NCBI GenBank assembly: GCA_008704415.1
Contig: VXIS01000226.1
Coordinates: 16,538 to 80,537 of the forward strand
DNA: 64,000 nt
Source of the DNA: Sphaerosporella brunnea
Lineage: Eukaryota > Ascomycota > Pezizomycetes > Pezizales > Pyronemataceae
Direction: 5' to 3'
Below the pieces are notes generated by a model that worked only from the letters and a program-made list of their open reading frames with translations, searched no databases and had not been told where the DNA came from. The translations under genes and the position numbers were made by a program. Below are positions 11,147 through 22,520 of the stretch, one piece after another (position 1 is the first letter of the stretch; every line of letters starts with the position of its first letter).

Positions 11147-13339
11147 CTACAACTGCGCCAAAATGGTATCCAACGCCTGGCGATCATACTTGACATGTTT
11201 AGGGGAGATCGAATCCTTATACTTATCATAAAACCGTCCATAAAGCGGGCCCACGAAGCCAATTTCCTTGGCGAGCATAGTCCTGACCTCCTTTTCGAAC
11301 GTGTACGATTTATGTTTCTGTACCAGGTCTTCGAATGCGTTGTTAAAGTTCTGTGTCCCCATTTTTTTCAGTTAGTGTGGTTGGACGAAGGAAAGGGAAG
11401 AGGGGGGGCGGGACCTTGAATTTCTCCTTAACGCCCTCCTTCTCCTTGCCGCTCAGCGGCTTTGAGCCCTGCGATGCCTGCTTGCTGGTGTATGTAACAT
11501 CCATCAAGTACGCAGCACACTCCTTCCAGGCCTCCATGTACAGTTTCACCGCGTCCTTGCGCCACTTCTCGATCTTGGAGAGTGCAGTGGAGGTCATGAT
11601 TTTTCCGAGGTCGCTGCGGCGGATCGTGGCCTCGATATACGCGACGTTGTTGGTCATGAACACTGCGATGGTGCCCTTCTTTTTAAGGATCGCGTGCGCC
11701 TTGCCTTCGATCTCTGTGATGAGCTGGTCGACGACCTCGAGCAAGAAGTGGCTCAGCAGCAACGACCCGTCTGCACCCACGTCAAAGGTGCTCAGGTTTG
11801 TAGTTGCGGGGTCGTATGGACGTTTCCAATTGCCGTCGCCGAGCGCGACTAAGAGACCAGAGACCGAGGATTGGTATCCTGCCAACGTTTGCAGCCGGGC
11901 CATGGTGTCCTTGGTGATGTCGGCCACGGTGTAGTCGATCGGTAATACCACCAATACCTGTCCCTGCCGTTTCAGATCCTCGAGCATGAAGTTGAAGCTG
12001 CCCTGCGCCGTCTGCCGGATCGGCTTTAATGCTTCGGTGAACTCGCGTTGCTCGCCGGTTTTGGCTTTTAGTCGGGCGCTGCAGACTTGGACGCACTCGA
12101 TGATCTCGTATGCCAGGTACATGTCTGTCCCCATGTTCCGCGATATGAAAGTGTTTAGATCTTGTATAGTCCGTTTGAACACGCCCATGGCTGGCTCCGT
12201 GGTGCCGTGGTAGACGGTTGACCAGACGTTGGACGGGAAGAGACGAACGATGTTCTCATACTCGGAATCGAAGATCCCTTCCAGAGAGTTGGTGTACATC
12301 CCGATACCGTTGGAACCCCGCTCATAGGACGAGGTGCCGTTACGGCGTGTGGTGTTGATGGCTGCAAGCGCCAGGGTGGAGAGCGAGGATGTGATGTACG
12401 GTCCGCGTACTTCGGCATAGATGGTTGTCGCATTGGATTGTAGTCCTGATGCTGTAGCAAGTGTTGAGGACAGGAATTCATGTAAGAGGGCAAGGTTGTT
12501 CGTTTTATCAGCCTCGAAGGTGGGGAATGGAAGTTCTGCGGTTGTGGGTTTACATGTCAGCATTGTCGCTCCGGACACTATGCACAACCAGCGCAGACCT
12601 TTAGTCAGGTAATGTAGGGGTTCCACAGGCACCGAATCATCGGCCAGTGTTTCACGAAACAACTCCTCCAGCTGTAAACTTCCAGCTTTAAGCAACCCCG
12701 TCTGTTTGTCGCATTCATCAGCGGCATGCACACCCCCGAGTAGACGACTGCAATTCCAACCATCTGTTGCACTGACTTCTGCGAGCTGCGGAGATTCGAC
12801 TTCTTGAGCATCGTGAGGCCCTCGTTTACTCGCTGCAGAGACGCAAGGTATGCCTCGAGTCCGACTTTTTGCGGTCTATCGCTGGTTCAGTAGCTGCTTT
12901 GCGCGCGCGCCCACGCGGAACAGGTTACAGACCCTTTCCGAATTGTGCCCTCTTCCTGCGACACCGCATCCGACGGCTGTTGCACACGGTCAATCGCACT
13001 GATAGTCTCATCGATATCTACCGGCAGCGCTCATCAGTCTTGTCCCCTTAACGCTCGTGGCGACCACGCACTTGCCGATAGCACAGTTAAGGTCTGCGTC
13101 TTGCTGTAAATAGGTTTGACGGCGCTCTCGACTTGCTGTGCACTGGACGAAAGCTTCTTCAGCGACAACGAGATCTTGTTGGTCAATTCGGCGGTTTTCG
13201 CCAGTTTTCTGTTGCAACGCTCCCAAAATAAGCTTCCCTCCCCACGAGGACAGGGACGTGTTCAGGGTTCGAGTGGGTCCACTCACGACTCCAAGACTTC
13301 TACCTCCGCCGACAATTCATCCATGCGTAGGCCCTTCAT
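11147..13339 (-). CDS. EXO70: EXO70, exocyst complex subunit
   Basis: Exocyst subunit that binds phosphoinositides and Rho GTPases and tethers secretory vesicles at the plasma membrane. I model six exons: 13339-13287, 13208-13072, 13017-12933, 12875-12761, 12701-11415 and 11350-11147. The sum is a continuous 626-residue frame, normal for fungal Exo70. N-terminal landmarks are LAKTAELTNKISLSLKKL, VESAVKPIYSKTQTL, ETISAIDRVQQPSDAV and NLRSSQK. The large exon carries the Pfam Exo70 helical repeats (FPSNVWSTVYHGTTEPAMGV, then FMTNNVAYIEATIRRSDLG). The last exon ends ALDTILAQL. Introns are 54-78 nt. The first two junctions rest on phase and family similarity and are slightly less certain. Confidence 0.92.
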
Positions 13340-14771
13340 CGCGGGCGGGGGAGCGGTTGGTGGATTGTTCGATTGGTCGGTGGCCGGTGGTGGTGGTGAT
13401 GGTTGAGGTGAAGCTCCTCCGCGTCGAGCAAGCTCACCCGGAATAAGGTGTTCAAGATCCCTGCCGATTTACACATGGCACAAGTCGGTCGGACAGGGAC
13501 GCACGAGCCACAGCTGCCGGTTTGGACTTTGATGAGGTGATGCTGCAAGCCCTAAGCCCTCTCCGCTAAGCTCAGACGACAAGTCTCGCTAAATCGCCAG
13601 ACGACGAACCAGGGTTGGCAACGACATGCCGGGTGAAGTCATCGACGGGGGTCAATATTAGTAATGGGGAATATTGGTAATGGGTATGGTAGAGCTTCCG
13701 GCGGCTGCTCACCAACAATCACTCGAGTGGCATCACATGACTTCTAACTACTCAGTGAACCCCCGCGCTAAATTGTCCTGACGCCCTCCTCGAAACCTGA
13801 GGGTCATTGCCAGCCCTGCTAACGACCACCCCCGAACGCAAAATCCACAAAACACGATGGTTAGTCAAACCTATCTCCCGCTACCGCCCACCCAACCGAT
13901 TTTGCGTTGACGCTGAAAACCCCGAGCCTGGTGGCCGAACGTTGACAACCAGGGTTCGGTTGGGCCTACAGGCTCGTATTCGTGGGGGGGCAGGTGTGGA
14001 AGAACGCTTGGTCAAAAACGTTCTTGGCCTCCCTGCTTGTTGGCCGGCGGCACCCCGTATGTGAGGCGGTCTGGTTCTCCCTACAACTCAATATTAGTTT
14101 GGTACGTTATAAACCACAGGGTGAATATCTTATCGCACAGCTTGGCATATCTATGTGGTTGTATGAGCAAGACAAAAAAAAATTGCACACCGCAGTTCCG
14201 CTTTCGCCTACAGACGTGCAGCTGGGCTTCTCGACCATCCCAATTGCAGTCAAATAATGCAGCATCAACCCCCCTCCCCTTCCCTCCCGTAAAGGATGGG
14301 AGGAAGACTTCAAGTTCAAAATCATGCCGGGATATAAAAGCAGAAGAACAATACCCCCCCCCCCCCCCAACTTACCCCTACCCAACCCCCTCCGCTCCTG
14401 TAAAGGAGGGGAAAGTGGCTCTGACTTCAACGACCATGGAGACAGCACAGACTGTAATATCTGCCCCGCTGCTGGCTGCAAGTTGATGTTGACGCCGAGA
14501 TCGGGCTCTGCTGTGTTGGTTGGTTACTTGGTGCTGGTGTTGAGAGGAAGGGGAGAAGGACGGAAGGGTTGCAAGAGACTCAGGCTCAGATCTGTTGATG
14601 GCATGCCGATGTTGACTTTAACGCATGGTTGATGGAATTGAATCAGGATGGGAAAGTTTGCTTCACTGGGTAGCACTCGGTTGTGTTCGAGGTGGAAGTC
14701 TCCGTCACCATCACCACCTTTTTTTTTGCATTAAATTCAAAGAACAAGCAAATGGTATTAATATCGCTCCA
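13340..14771. other. intergenic, no gene recognised
   Basis: 1.43 kb between the start of EXO70 and the 3' end of the BIM1-like gene. Several pyrimidine or C runs (for example 14345-14359) and short AT motifs (AATATTAGTAATGG, AATATTGGTAATGG near 13655-13682) are present. Open frames here show no domain. Confidence 0.5.
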
Positions 14772-15504
14772 TCACACCATAAACACCGCCACAACTCCCG
14801 CGAAGACAACCAACAGCATCACCCCGGGCCCTGTCCCCAAGCCAGTCGCACCCGAAGTTTTCCCGCCACCAGTGGTCGCATTACACTGTTCGGGACCATC
14901 ATAATCCAGCGCCTGCGCACCGACTCCAGTCGAGTTGAAGCACACAGCCGAACCAGGGCTCTTCGCGTCTTTCGAGAACGTGATATCGGCGCACTATTCT
15001 CATCAGTGTCCATCCCATCCCATCCCCAAGAGAAGCAAAAACTCACATTATACAACGCACCCCCCAAATGGCTCAACTGCACAACCTGAATACTCGCCTG
15101 GGTCCCCTCCTGCACGTTCAAATCCGCCGGCAGCTTCACCTCCGGCAAACAAAACGTCCCATTCGAAGTCTGGTTAAACGGACCAACAAGGGAGATGTTG
15201 AAACCGGTAACATTGCTGCCGAGGCCAAGGTTGATGTATGTCTGTGCCCATGGGTGCGTGGGCGTCAGGGCGATTGCGCCACCGGACAGCGGCCAGAGGG
15301 TACGGTTGTTGGCGGAGAGAGATTGGTTCATGCCGCCGCCTAGAAGGGTTAGTTGGGGGTGGAAACCGAGAGGGGATACGCACAGGGATAATCCCATTGC
15401 GTTGGGAAGGAGGGGCCGCGCCAGTAGGGGAAGGTGAGGGCATAGTGGGCGGAGGAGAGGGAGGTGAAGAAGGTCAGGAGGAGGGTGATGATTGCCGCGT
15501 GCAT
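14772..15504 (-). CDS. GPI-anchored BIM1-like (X325) copper-associated surface protein
   Basis: Secreted LPMO-like protein of the fungal copper-acquisition BIM1 family (X325); the family is cell-surface and implicated in copper handling. Three exons (15504-15384, 15339-15047, 14993-14772) encode 211 residues. A signal peptide (MHAAIITLLLTFFTSLSSA) is followed directly by His20 (HYALTFPYWRG), the expected N-terminal copper-binding His after cleavage. The family block YPCGGMNQSLSANNRTLWPL with its Cys and N-glycosylation sites follows, then NISLVGPFNQTSNGTFCLPEV and a Cys-containing C-terminal part. The end is Gly/Thr-rich with a hydrophobic tail (VMLLVVFAGVVAVFMV), fitting a GPI-attachment signal. 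Introns are 44 and 53 nt. Copper binding is inferred from the family and His20. Confidence 0.87.
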
Positions 15505-15747
15505 CTTGGAAGCTGAGTCTTCGGCGAGTGATGGGATATGAAGGGCTTTCGACAGCTGAACCGGAGAGGAGAGGAAAAGGGAAAGAGAACGGAAGATCAG
15601 ACGGGGCTTAAGTACTTCTTCCCTATGCCTTCTTCTTTTCCCATCTTTTGAGGACAAGGCTCCCACCGTCGATGGCTACACAGGTTTCTCGCCAAAACAC
15701 CCTTCTCACAGGTGGATATGCGCCAAGCACGCAGCCACCAAGCGCTA

Positions 15748-15815
15748 AAGCGCAGGTTCTTCTTCTTCTGTGTGCGATGCGCGGGTTCTTCTTCTTCTGT
15801 GTGTGATGCGCGGGT
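15748..15815. repeat. short tandem duplication of a CTTCTTCTTCTG unit
   Basis: Two nearly identical copies of a roughly 30 bp unit (GGTTCTTCTTCTTCTGTGTG plus GATGCGC) lie head to tail, with a partial third. Between them and the Tc1-like element there is no gene. Confidence 0.6.
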
Positions 15816-16285
15816 TTTCTGGTGGTGGGTTTAAGGTTTGAGCGGGTTTTAAGGTGCGAGAAACGTGCTCAGCTAAACCACCGCCCGGAACCGAAGAGCA
15901 CGTGTGTGTTTTGCGGGGAACCAAGGGTTCGCCTAGCCCGGATTGATGGGAACTGCCTCACTCCACAGCGTCTTGGCATTTCTTGGCATTTCTTGGCAGT
16001 CGCAAAAAACTAAAGTTCACTTAGTAATACTCGCCCATAAAACAATGATCCGGACAAGCTGTTACCCGGCCTTCACCCCACCAAAAAATAAAAAAAAGGC
16101 CGCGCGCGAGCGGTGTACAAAAAAATTTATAACTCCACCACCACTCGCCCAAAAAACTTGAGTATAGAGTCAAATGAAAGCTAAAAGCTAGAGAGTTGAG
16201 ATACGGTAAAAAAAAAAAAACGGGAAATCTACGAAGAGTTAATGAAAAAAAGAATGGTAGGAAAGGAACGACACCTTGGACACCA

Positions 16286-17998
16286 CTACCCATGAAAATT
16301 ATTGCCGCCCTGAACAGCAATGCAGCGCTGCATTACAGTAGGAAGCCGAGAAATCTCCTTGTTGATTTCCTCAATTGTGATGCGATCCCACTCTTCCTGC
16401 AACACCTGTTTCATACCAGCTAAAGTAGTTATCCTTTCGGACCCGCGACGGGTTTGAATTCGAGACTTCATGAGTAACCAAATCCTTTCGATGGGGTTGA
16501 AATCAGGCGAATTAGGCGGCCAGTTTACCTTGGGAATACCTGCTTTCTGTCGTTCTGCATTCGTATACCAGCAGTCGTGGCCAGGAGCGTTGTCTTCCAT
16601 CAGGATAAACTCTGGATCCTTCGCCGCAAGCTCCTTACAGACGGGCCACAGTATTGGACGGCATACATACTTAATGTATCGCCAGGAGTCAATACCTTTA
16701 CCGTCTCCCTTGTTGATGCGTTTTAGCTTGTGTTTCTTGCCGCGAAAGGACTGAGTCGTTGCCGGTGCTTTTGTATTTGTCGCTTCTGCTGCCGCCCTGA
16801 TCTCACGGGCGATACGAAGTTCCTTTTCGCGGAGTTGTTGCCATTCCTCGGTTTTTTTCCACTCTGTGTTGAGCCTCGTTTCTTCCTCTTCAATTTTTTC
16901 GTTGAGGAGCGCGATCTGCTTGCGTGCTTCCTTTCGCTCGGCTTCTGTTTCGGAACTCCAAATGTAGAATGGACCCTAAAATCGTAAGTACTAATACTTC
17001 TATCGACTGAGCTTTGTTACCTTATATCCCCACTTAATCATACCCCAAACCATAACGGTGGCTTTATTTTTCTTTGTCGCCCCTCGACAGTCCTCCTCAT
17101 ACTTCTCATCATTACTCCTCCACACTCGAGAGATCCCAAACGTACCGCCAATCTCTATACTCATCTCATCCGTAAAACCATACCGTGCCCACTCTTTATC
17201 TGGCCGCCAATCCTTGCGCTCCTGACAATACACCAACCGTTGAACCTTATTCTCTGGCTTCAAAATGAATTTAAACTCTTCTCTGTATGCTTTAATCCCC
17301 CGCTCATGTAAAGCATTCAGAATCGTCATTAAAGAGACATGATTGAACCCCGTCACCTCCTGAATTTCAATAAGTGACATATGTCTAGTAGCCCAATCAC
17401 GCTTCACCGTCATCACAAGAATGTCTTTCTCCTGCTCACTTAAAGCCTGAGGGCGGCCTGTTGAAACTCTTGGCTTCGCTGCTGCCAAAAGCTCACTCAA
17501 CGGCACTTCTTCCTCAGCCAATAAACGGGTGAGAGGCACTTCTGGCTGTTCTGCATCACCAGCAACGACTCTGTTTGCTGGCTCGGCGGCTCGGTCACCA
17601 GCAACGACTCTGTTTGCCGGCTCGGCGCCTCGATCACCAGCAACGACTCTGTTTTCCAGCTCCGTGCTTGCATCGGCGGTGATGGATAGGGTAGCGAAGG
17701 TAATGGGCAATGATGCGGCATCGTTCTCTTTCTGTTCTGCTTTCTCTTTCTCTCTTTTGGCAATGCTCTGTAGCATGGCATGCTTGCATACATCGTGCAC
17801 AGTGGATTTAGGAAGATTGAGCAAATCTGCAATTTGTCTGACGGTCGGTCCATTTTTGCGATCGGAAAAGCGCAGAGCGAGGATAGCCCCTCTCCTTGTG
17901 GGACTGAGTGTCTTCCCTACTCCCCTATTAGGCATCTCTATGTCTACCGCTGTCTTTGCTTGCGTACCTGAGAGGTTCTTTTGCAGTTGAGGGCGCAT
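16286..17998 (-). CDS. Tc1-like DD34E transposase with one intron
   Basis: Transposase that cuts and pastes the surrounding element. Two exons, 17998-17021 and 16975-16286, joined across a 45 nt intron (16976-17020, GTAACA...TTTTAG), give 555 residues. An N-terminal helix-turn-helix (TVRQIADLLNLPKSTVHDVC) precedes a low-complexity linker with a 13-residue repeat (NRVVAGDR units). The catalytic residues are Asp277 in TDEMS, Asp in MEDNAPGHD and Glu in NSPDFNPIERIW, with 34 residues between the last two. Between the first and second Asp sits an unusual charged, coiled-coil-like insert of about 85 residues (EKIEEEETRLNTEWKKTEEW), followed by KYVCRPILWPVCKEL. No frame breaks are seen. Confidence 0.9.
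17556..17660. repeat. 39 bp minisatellite inside the transposase linker
   Basis: Copies start at 17556, 17595 and 17634 (TCACCAGCAACGACTCTGTT...), about 2.6 units with few differences. The unit is a multiple of three, so copy-number change would add or remove 13 residues without shifting frame. Confidence 0.8.
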
Positions 17999-18126
17999 TT
18001 TGCGAGGTGTAGATCGATAGCTACGTAGCTACAGGCGAGCTCGTGCGGGGTTGATGCCTGCACGTAATTTTGGTGTGGTACCGGCCGGGTAACAGCTTGT
18101 CCGGATCATTGTTTTATGGGCTAGTA

Positions 18127-18443
18127 CACGAGTGATGGGATATGTCCCATATATCTGGCTGGAAATGAGTGGTGAATAGGCTGCCAAGATAAGAATTCCC
18201 CGTAGAGATGACTTCTAGACTGCCTCTGATACAATAGGCCAGCCTATCGTGTCGTAATTATGTGAAGAAAAGCGGTTGCGATCAAGATGGGTCAATCGAT
18301 CATCCTTGCAATGGCTACCCCACAACCAAGGACGTCCGTCCGCAATCAAGGCCCATAACTCGCCGAAATATCGACTGACTGCTATGGTTTTGCTTTTGCC
18401 GGACTCCTCTATTTTTCTCGCTCAGATAAGACCCATCAAGGGG
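18127..18443. other. spacer between two DNA elements
   Basis: About 320 bp with no recognisable gene or repeat. Confidence 0.5.
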
Positions 18444-18445
18444 TA

Positions 18446-19059
18446 CCGTAAAAACTCGGATAAAAGATACCCCCCATTTTGGGAATAGTGCCATTTTCGG
18501 GAGCGCTTAGCCGTAAGAGCGCTAGCGCGGCTTGGCGCGTCAACGTCACACCATTGCTGCTGGGAGGCTGGGAGGTGGTACGATTCACCCGGCTCGGCAG
18601 CCATTCGGGCACAGATGGCGACTCTTCGGGCTCAGGGGGTGTTCAAGCGGGTCCTGCAAGAGGCACTGGAAGAGGACGGCCTAGAGGGCGAGCAGGCACA
18701 CAGGCGAAAGGTAAGTCTCAATGTTCTGTTGTTTCCTGGCCCCGCCTAACTCTTGAATTCTTGAAAAAAGCTCCGATCATGGATGACTCGCCCGGCTCGG
18801 CGCCACCTAATGGCGTCAGAAGAAGTGGCAGGCTTGTAGGGATAGAGCGGAATTATGCAGTGCAGGACCTTTTTCCCGCTTTGAGTGATACTGAGTTTGA
18901 GGATGAGGATGATGGGGTTGGTTTTTGTTGGAGGGACGAAGATTGAAGTGTGGTACACAAAGCACAAGCAGTCGGGCACCCCAATTTGATATTGAACTAG
19001 TGCGTCCCAAAATGGTGCTATTCCCAAAATGGGTGTATCTTTTATTCGAGTTTTTACGG
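18446..19059. mobile_element. 614 bp TA-flanked mini-element with long inverted ends
   Basis: TA at 18444-18445 and 19060-19061 flank inverted repeats of about 56 bp (18446-18501 and 19004-19059) that begin CCGTAAAAACTC and agree with a few mismatches. Size and TA duplication fit a non-autonomous Tc1/mariner-type element. Its ends differ from those of the neighbouring 2.1 kb transposon, so that transposase is not its obvious partner. The interior is not simple deleted transposase but holds a small reading frame. Confidence 0.8.
18600..18946 (+). CDS. small AT-hook reading frame carried by the mini-element
   Basis: The plus frame ending at the stop at 18944-18946 has a Gly/Arg-rich part with a canonical AT-hook core (TGRGRPRGRAG) and then an acidic part (RRSGRLVGIERN, ALSDTEFEDEDDG). 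It is open with or without removing a candidate intron (GTAAGT at about 18711 to the AG at about 18770), which would join TQAK to APIMDDSPG. No ATG lies at the upstream end of this frame; the first in-frame ATG is in MDDSPGSAPPN, within the second part. Start and splicing are therefore unresolved. Function unknown; DNA binding is inferred from the AT-hook alone. Confidence 0.35.
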
Positions 19060-19061
19060 TA

Positions 19062-19555
19062 TTTCGGTTGATTTTATGTTCATGCATAATCACTCGAATC
19101 ACCGTTTTCGGTAATTTTTGCGGCTCTGTTAGGCGGGTGTGGCTTGCAAAAAATTGCGCTGCCCATACAAAATTTACTTTTTTTCAATCCGCTACTGCTC
19201 CACCACAACGCCCTCAAATCACAAAAGCTCAACGTAGATTTACTCAACACATGCTCCTCTTTAACTCTACGCTCGTTAAATAAATTCTTTTTCATTTTTT
19301 GTGGAGGAGAAGCGGTCGGCGTTGGGGGGTTGTGTTGAGGCCTCACCCCCCTGTCGCGCTACTGACAAGATGTCGGACACTCTATTTTTTTGTTTTAATC
19401 GTGATGTATTCGGCCGCTTGCGGCCATGGCATGTGGCTATATACAACAAGTCTACCCTTGGACCTCAGGTGTCCACAGACGGGCATGACTCAAAAAGATG
19501 TGTCGTTGTTTAAGCTGGCCTTTTCTGGAATCGAATGCACCTAGTCCTATCTCAA
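19062..19555. other. no gene recognised
   Basis: About 490 bp downstream of the acetyltransferase gene, partly AT-rich. I see nothing that I can name. Confidence 0.45.
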
Positions 19556-20938
19556 TCACATCTCCCCCACCACTGCCCTCCTAACCGCCACCTCCACCAG
19601 CCTCACAACCTCCGCCACAACTCTCTCCTCGACCACGCCCTGCTGCCAATTAAACGTAAGCACCATCCCCTCTTTTGCAGCGGCGACCGAGACCGCCACC
19701 GCCGGACCATCCACACCCGCACTCTGCGAGAATACGACTCTCCGCTGCTCCCTACAAACGCCCAGATTCGAGATCTCAACGCTAACATCTCTCTTCGTGC
19801 CTACCTTGCTTGCAAAATACGAGTCATAGTCCCCGATCCACGGCAACAACCCGACCGCCGTATTCCGGCCGTCGTTCTGCACGGTCTTTTCCAAACGCGC
19901 CTTGGTTGCCCGTGCCGCGGCCCAGATGTTGGCGCTCTCTACCCGCCGCCGGTGCACGTATGGCTGTATATCTTCAGTCACCCAATTACCAATTACATCC
20001 GCATACATCGGCGGTAACCAGCGGCGTGCGGAGATAGGAGCCTGGAAAAGCAGCTCCGTGGTCGTCTCTGGCAGTGCGCAGAGAAACGCGGCGCCGACGA
20101 TGTGGATCAATGCCGAGGTTACGCTGGCGTTTTCAGCTCTGCAGCGGGATGTAAAGCCGGTTACTACATCGGTGGGGAGCGAGAGTATCCGCACGCGGGT
20201 TACGGGGTCGGGGGTGATGGGTGCACCCGTCCACTGCCCCGCAGCCGGCTGCGGAGGGAAAACGAAGCGCCAGAGAGCGACTATCAACACCAAGAGGGAG
20301 ACATGGAAGTCGAGCAGGTCTTCGAGAGGCTTGAACAGCGGGGCTGTGGGGGAAGGGATCTTTGCAGGCCCTGGCGAGGCGCTGGCTAACGCGACGTGTA
20401 AAGACCGGTGGAAAGCTGGGCCAGAGAGTCCATCTCCCAACACATGATGGTATATAAACATCAGCTCAAAGGCTTCAATCTCCTCTTCCTCTCCCCCGGG
20501 GAGCAGCAACGCAAGCCGCCAGAATGGATTCCCCGGAGTGGTGAACCGCCGGGAATGTTCCGACTCCAGAAGAAGCTCTAGGTCTCGGCTCTTGGTGACT
20601 GTGTGCACGGAGAGAATGTCCTCGAGACGAATTTCGGGCAGCCGTACAAAGTGTGCGGATGCAAGACCCTCGTTCATAACGATGGCGGACAGGATCGGGT
20701 GCGTATTTATGACTGAGCCCAAGGCGCCGTAAAGATGCGGCTTGAGCGTTGCCAGCTTGCATGCGGTCACCTGGTAGGAGGATGTTACGATGACATTGGG
20801 GTAGAAGTTCATGGCGTGCCGCTGCGTGCACCAGCGTTCTAGCAGACCTGGTGATAGTCAGTAACTAGGTCGTGGGATGAGAGATGGTGGTGGTGTTTGT
20901 ATACCAACTGGACGCAGCTTTTGGTAAGTTTCTTCCAT
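19556..20938 (-). CDS. alcohol acetyltransferase-like (AATase/condensation fold) protein
   Basis: Member of the fungal alcohol O-acetyltransferase family, CoA-dependent acyltransferases of the BAHD/condensation fold that esterify alcohols or similar acceptors. Two exons, 20938-20905 and 20847-19556, joined across a 57 nt intron, give 441 residues. Exon 1 supplies the family start LRPVG and exon 2 continues LLERWCTQRHAMNFY. The catalytic motif HHVLGDG is at about residues 145-151. A hydrophobic stretch follows at FHVSLLVLIVALWRFVF. The C-terminal part keeps the ISNLGV block. The substrate cannot be read from the sequence. The gene stands alone among mobile DNA, with no biosynthetic cluster around it. 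Confidence 0.85.
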
Positions 20939-21241
20939 CTTCAATTCGCTGCTTTATGGTCTTTGTGCAATGATGCAGTGATATGCTGTGGCCGATTTCG
21001 AGGCGGGCTCCTCGGTACTCGTCGGGATGACAGTAATATATCATGATCGATCCATGTCGCACACGCAAAAACCACTCATCTCGTGAAAGGAGACGCGCGT
21101 CAGCCACTGGTTAGATATTACCGGACACCGCGACAATTTTACAGCTTCACATCCCGTTGGGGGCCAGGGAACGAGCCTTCCCCCCTCGATCACGGACCGT
21201 CACTCAGACGGGCCCAATCGGGTAATAACATAGGCCTCCAC

Positions 21242-21327
21242 CTGGTGCTTGGTTGCTGAGAGTCATTGCCTGATGGTTGGTTGAAGACAGTCATTGCCTG
21301 GTGATTGGTTGCCGAGAGTTATTGTCT
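21242..21327. repeat. three degenerate tandem copies of a 29 bp unit
   Basis: Copies of TGGTG-TTGGTTGCTGAGAGTCATTGCC type lie head to tail upstream of the acetyltransferase gene. A 10 bp tandem (GTGCCGACCA) occurs further on near 21508-21530. Confidence 0.6.
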
Positions 21328-21347
21328 AGGAGGCCTCCCACCACGTT

Positions 21348-22520
21348 ATGGAGCATCTCTCATCGCCTTGCTCCCTGAAATCCCATGTTCAGTCGAGTCG
21401 CATAACGGCTAGACCGAAAACGACTCTCCGGACCCCGACCCCTCCATGGGCCGTGAGGATTCCCAGTCCCCCTCCACGACGGACTTCTATCTCGACACTG
21501 CCCGTGCCGACCAGTGCCGACCAGTGCCGAAACATTGACATAAATGCCTTTGCGTCCCCGGGTCAGCGGTTCGTGGGGGCCGCCACGTGCTCTATCCACA
21601 ACCCCGATGAAGAAGCGGTGGATCGGCGACGATTCCGAAATAGCGCCCTCCCGCAACGCTGCCCCCGCAACTACCACCGTCAGAGACGCTCTCTTGGTTA
21701 CGGCCATGGCCACCAAGATCAAGAAAGCGACACAGAAGACGGACGAGGAGATAGACTCCATTCAACAACATCTCAACCAACACCAAGAAGTCGTACTCGG
21801 ACGACTGGCGCACGCCGATTGATATAAATGAACATTAAGCTGAATCAGAGAGCGGCCAAGCTGGGATCAGGGGGCCGCCGAACTCGCGGAGATCAAACAG
21901 GCCGTGCTTTGGCTGACCGATCGTGAGCGCCTTCGCCAGGAGGCGGAGAAGCTTGAGGAGGAAGACAGCGCTGGTCCACTCGTCCCTTCAATCATGCCAT
22001 GTTCTTTCGCAACAAGGCACTAGAGGCCAGGACTGGCATCGAACCTTCCATTCTCCAGGAACAGCACGCAGCCGAGCTGCAGAAGATCCGCCAGTCTCGC
22101 CGCCCGACCCAAGAGGCAGCCTCTCAAGCTGGCCGTCCTCGGGAGTCAGCCAAAGTGGACATCAAAAAAATTATGGAAGGAATCATGATGGACTCGGAGA
22201 AGCTTCAGGCTCGCCTTGCAGAGTCAGTTCATGCCACAGACGCCACCATGGCCATCCCAACCAAGAAGGGTAGGACTAGGAAGAACAAAGGAAAAGGAAA
22301 AGAGGGGGACCAATGGCGAATGCTGGCACCTCAGCAGAGAGGGAGAAGGAGAAGGGCAAGGAGAATGGGAAAGGAAAGGAGAAGGAGAATGAGGGTCTTG
22401 ACGATAGAACGGCGCCCCCCATCGGATGCAAAAGAGCCCTCTAGCCCCATCCTCCAAGCACCAGGCACGGGGCTCCTATGCCAGTGCCGCCGTGGTCAAC
22501 AACGGCGCAGACACGTCTAA
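21348..22520 (+). pseudogene. broken lysine/arginine-rich reading frames, unrecognised
   Basis: Three overlapping plus-strand segments (21544-21822, about 21845-22000, 21999-22520) look like one coding region broken by frameshifts. They share charged, helix-rich composition (KIKKATQKTDEEIDSIQQHL; RERLRQEAEKLEEED; QEQHAAELQKIRQSR) and end in a very basic tail. I recognise no family. It could be the remains of an element-encoded structural protein or a decayed host gene. Confidence 0.3.

Larger units (their letters stand above)
16030..18124 (-). mobile_element. complete Tc1/mariner-like DNA transposon
   Basis: A 2095 bp element bounded by TA dinucleotides (16028-16029 and 18125-18126), the target duplication typical of the superfamily. 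Terminal inverted repeats of about 42 bp are at 16030-16071 and 18083-18124; the outermost bases read CTCGCCCATAAAAC and CTAGCCCATAAAAC, and I saw one mismatch. A single transposase gene fills most of the interior on the minus strand and appears intact, so the copy may be autonomous. Confidence 0.93.

Noticed and set aside
16030..19059. The 614 bp mini-element as a deletion derivative of the adjacent Tc1-like transposon
   Set aside because: Terminal repeats are unrelated (CTMGCCCATAAAAC against CCGTAAAAACTC) and the interior shares no transposase sequence.
21348..22520. LINE ORF1
   Set aside because: No zinc knuckles, endonuclease or reverse transcriptase follow; only charged helical fragments are seen.
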